Positions 33,591 to 43,700 of a stretch of DNA of 64,000 nt are shown here, one piece after another. The position numbers and the translations under genes are program-made. The stretch is from Gyrodactylus bullatarudis (Eukaryota > Platyhelminthes > Monogenea > Gyrodactylidea > Gyrodactylidae), in contig SSNU01000095.1 in the NCBI GenBank assembly GCA_012064415.1, forward strand, positions 62,001 through 126,000. The letters are read 5' to 3'. The notes beneath the pieces were generated by a model, which made no database searches, was not told the origin of the DNA, and saw only the letters and a program-made list of their open reading frames with translations. Numbering within the stretch: the stretch's first letter is position 1; each line of letters starts with the position of its first letter.

Positions 33591-34085
33591 TTTTAAATGA
33601 ATCTGAGGCAAAAAAAATTCCGTTAAAACTTTGATATGAAATAGTAGCTGAACCTACTTGATAATAATAATTTTCAAACATATATATTGTTACTACTTAA
33701 AAGTATACAGGAGAAAACATTTTAAATAAAAATGCACTTAATCTGGACTCTGATTCTGAAGCCAGAACTAATAGAAGAAGTGTTGATAAGAAATTATAAG
33801 TCTGCACTTTAGATTTTTAGACTTAAAATCTTTATTCAAGATTCTTACTAAGAATTATGAAAGTTTTAGTAAGAATTTAATAATTATATTTCAATTCTAA
33901 GAAGTTCAGAACTTTAACTTAAAGTCAGACCTATTAAGTCTTTAAGTCCTTTTGAATTTGTAAATTCGCTTTTGAAAATTTTTAAAAATTTATAAAAAAT
34001 TTTTGGGGGTTTCGTAAAACAAAAGCGTGGTTATTTGAGTGAAAATGAAAATCTTTCTAATTCTCACAATTATTTACTTTAGTTT
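33565..34085. repeat. Segmental duplication, right arm (promoter block upstream of PLOD)
   Basis: This is the counterpart of 31405-32225. It places a dead start of the unknown family head to head with the living PLOD start at 34045, whereas the left arm places the living paralogue 2 head to head with a dead PLOD-like start. The region 33780-33950 between shared segments has only weak self-complementary AT-rich sequence. TATAAAA at 33991 lies 54 bp before the PLOD ATG. Confidence 0.6.
33991..33997 (+). promoter_or_regulatory. Possible TATA box of PLOD
   Basis: TATAAAA lies 54 bp before the ATG at 34045, a reasonable distance with a leader of about 25 nt. In AT-rich sequence such a motif can occur by chance. 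Confidence 0.35.
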
Positions 34086-37000
34086 ATCGCTTGCTTCAAG
34101 TAAATTTTATCCTTCTACTCTAGATTTCAATGTATTTACTTTCAATGAGGAATCTTACGATCCATCAGAGCGATTCTTACGATCTTGTGAATTATTTAGA
34201 TTTAATTGCCATTTGTTAAAAAACGATGAAAAGTCGAAGGCTTCTTCACTTCTGAGTGCCTTGAATGAAGAAAACTTGAATCCTGAAACTCTCGTCACAT
34301 ATATTCATGTTTCGAAAACACTTATAAACGAAAATATTGAAAATATTACAAAAATCTTTAAATCTTTTGATCATGACATCTTATTCATGTCAGGATACGA
34401 CAAAGAAGATTTCTCAATTGACAAATCGTTGAATCTCGAACCTTTTATTGGAAATACAAAGTCTGTTAAGGCATTTCTAGAAAAAATCATAGACTCTGAC
34501 GAATCGCTGGAATTAATTGATTTACAGGTATAAATTATACCTGTAATCTGATATTATACTTTATAATTCATATTATTTATTTTCCTAGAAAGAGTTCAAT
34601 ATTGGAATTGATTCCACCTCAAGCCTCTTCTATAATCTTGATATTAAATCAGATGAACTTCTCATTATTGATTCAGTACTCATAAACAATAAGACAAACA
34701 CAAGTATACCCATTCTACACTCAACTAATGATATGGATAAAGTAAGTTAAAGTGGGAATTTTTGATGACTTGTAATATTTTGAATTTTCTTACAAAACCT
34801 AATCGACCAATCAGAATTCATCTCTTTATATAAAATTTTTTCTTATATTCTACCTAGTAGTAGACTCTACATTGTAGAGGATTTCTGCTACTTTTATAAC
34901 TTAATTGGACTGTAAATCTAATTTTTTGTTTTCATTATCACAGATGGAACTAAATCGAATTGGAAATTATCTACAAAAGCGTTGGGATGAAGAAGATGGT
35001 TGTTTAGTCTGCAGGGAAAGTACACACAATTTTAAGTTGATTAATCTTCCAGAGATTAATTTATTCCTTGAATTGACTAGTCCAGTACCCTTTTTGGAAG
35101 AATTTTTGGCCAAAGTGGAAAATCTCTCATATCCAAAGGATAAAATACAATTATTCATAAGTTTACAGGTAGGTTCCACTCTTTAGTTGTACCACTTGAA
35201 AGAGTTAGTGATTCATAAAATTATTTTTCCTTTAATTTCATTGGTCTGTATATTTGTACCAATATATTTTATTTTAGAAATAACTACTTATGAGTATAAA
35301 CATTTAATAATTTTATTTTATATAGTTGAATTGTAAGTAATTTGTTGTTGACAATTCTTCTCTAATTTTCATTCTATTCGTAAAACACCAAACTAATTTA
35401 TCAGTTGTGATTTTAATGATAACGTTATTCGACTATTTGAAAATACTTAATTTTATCCTATTTAAGACTGACAGTAAAAATGACAAAATCAACAAGTTTG
35501 TCTACAAGAATGCAAATGATTACAAGCGCATTGAATTGGTCGCAAAGAACCCTGAAGAGAAAGTCTCGATATTAACATCCCTTTTACATTCAGAGTGAGT
35601 AGGATTCAATTCAACTATTTTTTACCAATCACAAATAAGATCCTATTAGTTTTGAGTATCTGGTTTTTAAAAACATTAAAATTGAAGCTAATTGATATGA
35701 AGTTGGGAATCTATGATGTTTGAAAAAATCAAAAATTCAAATATGTTAAAGATTTTTTGGAATCCAGACCACATTGCTTAATTTTACAGCTTAAAGACGA
35801 AAATTTTGAGAAAAAATATTGGAATTTTTCAAATTTTGATTTGACGCCTAATTTTATTTTTTATTCTTTATGGGTGTGAGCAATGTTCAGCGAACATTCT
35901 TATACAAAAAAACTGGTAAAAACATATTAAGAAAACATCGATTTTTCTGAATTTTGGAAGCTGTTAAAAGTTAAGTAAAGAATTAGTTAAATAAAAATAT
36001 GTCCTCTGATTTAAAAAATTAATCTTATAAAAACCAGTCCCCCTCCCCAATGGTAAGTTATTTATTTATTAAAAAAATACGAATGGAGGTGTAAATCTAT
36101 AATCCCCAAACACAGTTCTCATCTGTATCCTTTTTTTAGTAAAAAATGTACAGATGACTGCCAATATACATTATTCCTGGAAGGCATTGCTCACATAACC
36201 AGTGTAGATCTTATTCAGGAGTTGATGTCGTTTAATCGAACAATAGTAGCACCCCTCTTGAGTAGACGTGGAAAGTTATGGTCAAATTATTGGGGTGCCA
36301 TCTCTCAGGATGGCTACTATGCAAGGTCAGAAGACTACACTGACATTGTCAATAACAATAGAAGGTTTGCTTGCAACCCTCTTTTATATTTTGATTGTTT
36401 ATTTTTGATTTTTTTTCCTTTTATAGAGGTATCTGGAATGTGCCCTTTGTAACATCAGCCATTTTGTTCAAGAAAGAAGCTCTCTCGAAATATTCCCAAA
36501 TCATCGAGACTGATCTTATACCGAAAGTGAAGAGTAAACTACAGAACTACATTTATCTGATGAGACTATACAGGGAAAAAGTTGGTTTATTTAATTATCA
36601 ACTACGTGGAGGGATGAAAATGAGTAGGGAATCTATCTAAAGCTATAGTTGATAAAATGAATTTTTGATTTTTACAAAAAAGTTATCTTACAGTAGCTCT
36701 AGTCAAACCTAAAATAACTAACTCAGAATAAAACTTGCATTAAGTTTCACACATCCAAAGATCAAGTGAGAACTCCGGTCTAATGCTCACTGGCAAGCAC
36801 TCAACCATTCAGCCTAACCCTCGTTATCTTTGTTTGTGTCAGATTTATTCATCCTAACTGCTTACACTAAGCTTATTTATTCAACATCGACCTGCTTATT
36901 TTTGCTATCATACAATCCTGAATAAGGCTTAGGTATGTCGATAGGAAGAAGTCTTGCTATTAGCCAACTATCAGCCTTATCTAGAGCTACTGTAAGATAA

Positions 37001-39770
37001 ATAATAGAAGAAGTCGGTTAATGTTAAGAATAGGTAGGTGTGCTTACTATTTGGGAGTAATTTTGAAAATTTTTAAGAAAACTCCGAGATGAATTATAAA
37101 AAAAGTTATATTTAATCTTAAAAATTGTAAATATGAATAATTTCTTTAATAGCCTCTGTAAAAACTCTTCCTTTATACTCTTGGAAGAACAAATATTCAA
37201 GAAGTCTCATTAGAGAATAGCATCCCTCGGCAGTATAATAATAACCATTCAGTTAAAGTTCAGTACAGAATTTCAAGATTCACACCTGATATATAGTTCA
37301 AATGTGGATCGGCTGTTTGAAAATTGTTGTTAAATTCATAATCAAATTCGCAGTCTGACAAATAACATATAAATAACACACTAGGACACTTTTAGAAAAT
37401 TTTTGCAATTGGATCTTGATCCAAACATTTTCTGGATCGAAATTTTGTGCTGATTTCAGATCTGTAATCATATTTTTAAAATTGTGTTTGGTTTTTGAAA
37501 TAAATTGATAAAAGCTCTTTTTCTCAAAAGATATGAGTGTTTGAAGTTAAGAAAATTAACTCCAAAATCATAAAGTTTTCGACAAAAAAGTAACTGGAAT
37601 GCGCAATTTTTTGTTTAGGGTGACACTCAAGGTATCATTAGATAGGAAATTTAATTTTGGCTCTAATGATTAGTTAATTGAATTTTTTATTTTGATAAAA
37701 ATTTAATTGTTTGAAATTATTTTTTAATTTTAATTTCTCAAATTTGGGGTTTCCAATTTATTTCAAAAACCAAACACAATTTAAAAAATATGACAACAGA
37801 TCTGAAATCAGCACAAAATTTCGATCCAGAAAATGTTTGGATCAAGATCCTATTGTACATAGTGTCCTACTGTGTAATTTATTAAAGTTTTCAAAAACTA
37901 GAAGATAGATCATCAATAACTAAAAGATATACTCATTTGTATTTATAAAATGCTTAAGTTCATTCATTAGCTTTGATATTAATTAAATTTCAAATATTTA
38001 TTCGTATCTTTTGTGGAATAATTAATCTTTGTTTCAGAATATATTCCTCAACATTGTCAATGAACGTGATTACGGCTATTTAACAAATGATGACGGCGTC
38101 ACTACGAAGCACTTTAATAATGATCTCTGGGAAATATTTAATAATCCAATGGTGAGTCTTTTACTAGATTAAACTTGGTTAAACAATGTAAAAATTACAA
38201 CTTATAGTTTTAGGGGTCCATTTGTACACTATTTATTTTTAAAAAGTATTGGTTTTTTAATGATCATCAAAAAAGTGAATATGATGAAGATTTTCTAAAA
38301 TACGGATTATGAAACCCACTAGGCTAGGGTGAAATTGTTTTTTCTCCGAGAATTCTTACTTTTCTGTTAAAATTTAGTACTCAGATCATGTTTTGCATAC
38401 TTTTACAGCGTGAAAGTCATTCTCCATTATTTAATTGCCTATATTTCCCAAGAACATGATAAAACAACGAAATTCGCCAAAAAGGCCCTCTTGGATGATA
38501 AAATTAATATTTTGAAGATAAAACTTAAGAAACTCATTAAATAGCCAAGATATTTCAGGTTTTAGTGATTGTGTTATATAAATTGATTGAAAATTGAAAT
38601 TTGAAAAATTTTGGATTTTTGAAACTAAATGAGATAATGGTGAAGCATTTTCGACACCTGATTCAATACAAAATAATGCTTAGAATTGATAGTTCTATCA
38701 GAAAAGATGACCAAAACGATTTATTAAATTCCCAAGATTTGAATCATTCCAAATGTGAGAATAAATAAATAAATTTTCTCGGAGATTAAAATTTGGTGCA
38801 AATCGAAATGATCCTAATTTTGCCTAAAATGGTTTGTTGAATGATTGAACATTCTTTGCTCCACAGGACTGGCAGGAGAAATATATTCACCCGGAATACT
38901 TCAATTTCACTGGACCAAACGTAACCATGAAAGATTTCCTACAGCCATGTCCGGATGTCTTTTGGTATCCAATCTTTACGGAGAAATTTTGCGATGAAAT
39001 CGTAAATGAAATGGAAGAGTTTGGTGAATGGTCTGACGGTTCAAATAAGGACTCAAGACTGGAGGGGGGCTATGAGTCAGTGCCAACCCGTGATATCCAT
39101 ATGAGACAAATCGAATGGGAACCCCACTGGCTTCATATTCTCCGAACGTACATTGAGCCCATAACTGTCAAAATTTTCCAAGGCCATAATGATGATGTAA
39201 GAGGAACTGCCTTATAAATGCAATCAACTGTACTTATATAATTTTTTCATCATAGGCCTGGGCAAGAATGAATTTCATTGTGCGATTTAGGCCAGACGAG
39301 CAACCGTCCCTTCGTCCACACCATGATGCTTCTTCGTATACTCTGGATATCGCTCTAAATGACGTTAATAAGGATTACGAGGTAAGACTGTTTATCACTG
39401 ACTCAAAATTAGTACCATTTCAAATCTAGATTTAAAAAAAAGATACAAGAATTTTATATTAGACCTAGTTAGAGAATTTTTACTGTTTGCCCTTTCTTAA
39501 CTAACCTTCATGAAACCTTTTTCTAAAGAAATGTAGCAATAAGTGTAGCTATAGCCTTAGATTGTTCTAGGCGTTTACATGTACGAAAGAGATGACTTTT
39601 GAACAATATTTCAGGGTGGAGGTGTAAACTTTCCCAGATACAAATGCAAAGTAGTCGATACTCGTAAAGGATGGACACTATCTTTCCCCGGTCGTGTAAC
39701 TCATCTCCACGAGGGTCTTCACACAACAAAAGGAACCAGATACATTTTTGTTTCATTTATTAATCCTTAA
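34045..39770 (+). CDS. PLOD: Procollagen-lysine 2-oxoglutarate 5-dioxygenase (lysyl hydroxylase), 697 aa
   Basis: Exons 34045-34527, 34589-34741, 34944-35168, 35467-35594, 36140-36364, 36427-36580, 38038-38151, 38867-39196, 39256-39381 and 39615-39770 join to 698 codons including TAA. A signal peptide ([19 protein letters not shown]) sends it to the ER, where it hydroxylates lysines of collagen using Fe(II), 2-oxoglutarate, O2 and ascorbate. The accessory region shows the family's [20 protein letters not shown] block (about 365-384) and RGIWNVPF. The C-terminal dioxygenase domain has [30 protein letters not shown] with iron ligands His626 and Asp628, then THLHEGL with His678 and the 2-oxoglutarate-binding Arg688 in [10 protein letters not shown]. 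The hydroxylase is therefore intact. The N-terminal glycosyltransferase region is about 70 residues shorter than in vertebrate PLODs and shows no clear DxD. The GTG six bases upstream of the ATG is not the start. Confidence 0.93.
35690..35880 (+). repeat. Solo left end of a type B foldback element
   Basis: GATATGAAGTTGGGAATCTA, then AAAGATTTTTTGGAATCCAGA, follow the order of the left arm at 21472. No right arm is present. It lies in PLOD intron 4. Confidence 0.45.
36683..37000. mobile_element. MITE-like element with 20-bp perfect terminal inverted repeats
   Basis: TTATCTTACAGTAGCTCTAG at 36683-36702 and its exact reverse complement at 36981-37000 bound a 318-bp unit in a PLOD intron. The inner CAGTAG start preceded by TA would fit a Tc1/mariner or pogo-type end, in which case the TTATCTTA part is shared flank. 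A tRNA-like sequence lies inside on the opposite strand (36764-36829). Confidence 0.7.
36764..36829 (-). repeat. tRNA-like sequence inside the MITE-like element
   Basis: On the minus strand GTTAGGCTGAATGGTTGAGT resembles a tRNA D-arm/A box and aligns with the tRNA-like copy at 12796-12861 over about 60 bases. The B box is degraded (GGAGTTCTCACTT). It is not a functional tRNA and is probably a SINE-derived segment captured in the element. Confidence 0.4.
37378..37874. mobile_element. Foldback element in a PLOD intron
   Basis: The left arm 37378-37509 and right arm 37753-37874 are reverse complements over about 120 bp. They share GGATCTTGATCCAAACATTT, CTGGATCGAAATTTTGTGCT and GATTTCAGATCTGT. 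The centre is AT-rich and non-coding. The sequence differs from the type A and type B foldbacks. Confidence 0.7.
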
Positions 39771-39912
39771 ATCTGTGTTATTTCTTCCCTTGTCATTTTC
39801 AGTAAATTAAAATGGATTTTATTATCTACAACTCTTATTTTTACTTCTAAGTAGACAAAAAATAATTATTTCTATAGAAACAACAAAGATGTTTACTGTA
39901 TTTATTTTTCAT

Positions 39913-40163
39913 CTAAAGGTTTTTTCTCTTGGCGTTTACTAAACACTTTCTCATGACTTTAACATCTTTCCTGCTATCACCGACACATTCGATAAAGTCT
40001 TGTGTCATCTTGGCACTCATTCCAGGTATACGAAGTAATCTAAAGATGCAGAAATGTCAAATATTTGAACTAACGCCTCGTATTTATCAGCGCTACCGAA
40101 AACAGCACAGTTGACAACTGCCAATAGAGACAAGACAATGAGTAACAATGCTCTAGAGTTCAT
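39913..40163 (-). pseudogene. Small secreted peptide gene with an apparent one-base frameshift
   Basis: From ATG 40163 the minus strand reads a clear signal peptide (MNSRALLLIVLSLLAVVNCA) and then VFGSADKYEALVQIFDISAS, running to a stop at 40019-40017. From about 40035 a second frame continues RIPGMSAKMTQDFIECVGD and ends RKCLVNAKRKNL at TAG 39915-39913, seven bases before an AATAAA (39906-39901). The two frames look like one short secreted protein of roughly 80 residues with two cysteines in the second half. No GT-AG intron restores the frame: the best short candidate (31 nt) joins the wrong phase. Either the gene is broken or the sequence has a one-base error. The family is not recognised. 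It converges with PLOD, 142 bp apart. Confidence 0.6.
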
Positions 40164-40196
40164 CTTGATCTTAAATATCTTATTACTTATTCTCTG

Positions 40197-40205
40197 ATTT
40201 AAATA
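40197..40205 (-). promoter_or_regulatory. TATA-like box of the small secreted gene
   Basis: On the minus strand TATTTAAAT lies 34-42 bp upstream of the ATG at 40163. This is the same close TATA-to-ATG spacing as in the cathepsin B gene, so the leader would be very short. Confidence 0.45.
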
Positions 40206-40698
40206 CTTTATCTCTCGTTAATTCATTGGGTACAGAAGAAATGATACTGTTCAAAGTTTAATCGAACATAGTCACTTATTAATCAAAGGTTAACCCTACA
40301 GTTAAGTTATACAGATTGGAATCATAAAAATTTGATAGGACCTTTCTTCATTGAAAGAGTTGAGGCTTAAAAATTAAGCCCTAATGGTCATTGCGATTTT
40401 TTATAGCCAAGGCATTATTACTGAAAGATTAAATCTTCCTCTAGAAGTGAACATTAGTTTTTTTTTAACAAATCAACTTTGTGTCCTACTTTGACTCAAG
40501 AATCTTTTGAAAAAAAGTAAAATATGAAACTTCTAAGACTGAGTATTTAATTTTACTTTTTTTCCGCTACTCTAATGGAACACCAGTTTTTATCGAATGA
40601 TATATTACAGTCTATTTACTACTAAAGGGACAGAAGTAAAATCAAACAATCTATATTCTGGCTTATTTAAATATGCCATAAACATGAATAAAAATATT
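40206..40698. other. Intergenic stretch, nothing recognised
   Basis: AT-rich sequence between the small secreted gene and the 3' end of midasin. A minus-strand AATAAA at 40704-40699, about 30 bp after the midasin stop, is its likely polyadenylation signal. Confidence 0.45.
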
Positions 40699-40732
40699 TT
40701 TATTATAAACTATCAGCATAAAGAGAAAATAG

Positions 40733-43700
40733 TTAGTATTTAAAATTGCTCATGGCAGTAGTCAGCTCGAACCATTGTCGGAGAGCATCTGCAATGAGGT
40801 TGGGTAAATGGACAATGTCCCTGACAACAAAATAATACGGTAATGGGAATAAATCCATGTATGGAAGTAGCTGACCCGGTCCTGCATAACGTTTAAGGTC
40901 GAATATGGAATGATCCTTTTTCTGATCGTCAAATATCATACAGACGGGAAAGATGTTCGCTTCACGTGCCATACGTACGGCTGACTTTACTTGGAGGGAG
41001 GCAGGGTCTTCTGAGAAGATACCATCGGAAAGTATCAGTAAGAGGTTATAGGCTAAGCAGGATTTTCCATTTGAAGAGGGCTGTTCCAGGAATTTTTTAG
41101 TTGCATTAGTAATTAACTGAAAAAAGCAGGGATTAATTTTCAAGGTTACGGAAGGTTTGAAAAAAACTCACATTAACAAGGCTTGTGGTCTTTTGGTCGA
41201 ATGAGAATCGATTGATAACCTGGGGTCCTTTGGAGTCAGACCAAGATTCTTCTAGTTCATGGATAAAATTTACGTTAGCTCCAAAGCTGCAGATGCCAAC
41301 TTTACCCACTTCTAATATGTTGAACGCTGTTAAGACGGTTGTCAAGGCTTCAAATGTCATCTGTTTTTAAAGAAAAAAAACTAAATTTCAAGAATACACC
41401 TAAAATGGATGTGAAAAATTGTCTCCCCCCTCTTCTCACTAACCCTGAAATATATCAAAAAATATTCTCGTCATTACTTGAAAGTAGATATAATATCGTC
41501 AAAATTGAGTTTCAGTCGGTAGAGGTGAATAAGGAAAATTCTGATACTTACTTGACGGCATAGATTATCTGACATGGAGCTACTGTCATCAATTGCGATA
41601 ATAATTCGATAATCTCGTTTACTTGGCTTACTCCTTCGAAGCCAGATTTTGTCCTTTCTAAAATTACTAGCAATGTAGGGAATAATCTAGAATAGAATTT
41701 CCAGGTTAATTCAAAAATTCAGTGAAATCTCAAATTATTAACTCACTTTACGCATGTTCAATCTTTTGCCAGTCTTAAAGTCACCAGTCATTCTAGAGGC
41801 TTTGATAGGTTCTAAGACGAGCCTTAAATTTTCGCTCAAAGATCTTGCGAGAGACTGTGATCGATCCAAACAACGATTCCATTCAATGCGATCATCTTCA
41901 GAGACATTTTTCTCAGAAGCAGGTTCACACTTTTTGGCTAAAGGTTCCAGTTGGAGACTTTCCTTGAGATCCTCAAGAGATAACATCTCGTCAGCCTCGA
42001 GGACCGCATTGAGTTTTTCTAGAATTTCGAATTGAGTATGAATCGAAGATTCTAATGAGCGCTGTGCCCCATAGGTGGGAACTGGGTTCTCAACATCTTC
42101 TTCATTTGGCTGTAAATCTTTAGGGAGAGCTGACTTTTCTCTTGTCTTTGACCTATTATTCAACATTTTGGATTCTTCCTCTTCTGGTAGTGTAAGTGGA
42201 TCCTCAAAATGTTCTGGCTGCTTCTCGATATCTTGCTCAGCATTCAAATTATCTGGGTCGTCTTTCTTGCTAAGGTTCTCTTGCTTCTCAGGCCTTTCGT
42301 TAAGCTCATCTTCATTTGCAGCATCAAGGGCTGATTCAAGCTGGTCCATTTCCTCAGAAGTAAGTTGGTTTTCATCCTGATTTAAATGCTGGTAGAGGTC
42401 TGTATCTTTGTTTTGGTTAGTTTTATCCGGATTGATTTTGTATTCTGAGTCTTCCTGTAATACCATCTATTGGGAGATGAGGAAATGAATTAAAGAAAAA
42501 AGTTAACTTGAAAAAACAAACAAACATTTTTCTTGATATTTTTCTTGTCAGATCTTTCATCGTTGTCGAGCATTCTTTTGTTATCAGACTTTGTTTGTTT
42601 ACGCTTTCTACTTTGTTCCCCATCAGCTTGGGAACTATCATCCATTTCAGAATGATTTTGTTGATCTGTTGACTGACTTTGGCCCTGCGAGTCACTTTGC
42701 ATTTGATTTTTACCCGAAACTTCATTCTTGGATTCATCCTGTTTTTCAGAATCATCTTGACCTGTCTCTTGATGATCCATTGGCTAGAGGAATTTTAAAA
42801 TAGAAAGGAAAAATTCTCTAGGTAATCTTCAAGATTAGACTTACAGCTGATCCCTCTGTGCCGAATTGATTTCCAGAATTTAGAAGATTATTCATTTGAG
42901 TTTCCTCTAAAAAGATTAGTCATGGAAAAATAAGAAGAAAAGCTGAAAAAATAATAACTAACCACTCTCTTCCATATTGTTATCATTGGGATCGGCCATT
43001 TTTCGAGAACTCTCTAGTTCCACATTTTCATTTGGTTCCTTCTCCGTGTCTTCAAGACCTTCGGGTAGATTCTCTGATACTTCTAAAAGTAAAGAATTTT
43101 CAATAGGTTTTTATTAAAAAACGAAGGAATGTAATACTCACCATTTTCGTCATCACAGTCAGATTCCTCTCCATCCTGTTGTTGTAAATCTTGGTTGGTC
43201 TGAATTTCATCCAAGTTATCTAGGTCCATGTCCTCTGTCTGTGGGTTATCGTCAACTTGATCTTCAGCCATGTTCTTCTCACGTTCCGCATCGGCTAGTT
43301 CATCCTCTTTTAACTGATCAAGATCAATTTCATCATTATCCTCTTCCTGTTTATCGCCATTAGCGACCATTTGACTTTTTTCCTTTGGCTTGGCCGGTTG
43401 TTTCTGTTCTTTTTTCGTACTCTTTTCTTCTTCCTCTTCGCCTGACTGATTTCCAAGTTCATCGTTATCAGCCAAAGGGCGTTGTTCATCATCATTCTCA
43501 GTCTGGTCAATTTCAGGCAGTTCAGATTTTTTCTCTTCCTTTTCTTCATCATCAGATGCCTCACCACAGGCTTTTGAGTTACTATCAGAGGGTTTTTGTT
43601 GGTGTTTATCATCTTGCCCGGATTTTGACTGGTCTCTGGCATCATTTTTTGACTCGTCCTGATCCTCATCTTCACTTTCCGATGCCCACATGTCCCGATT

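Noticed and set aside
34039..34044. GTG start for PLOD two codons upstream
   Set aside because: Animal nuclear genes use ATG, and the ATG at 34045 gives a clean signal peptide.
41754..42380. Serine-rich open frames on the plus strand
   Set aside because: They mirror the Asp/Glu-rich codons of the midasin acidic arm on the minus strand and have no independent support.
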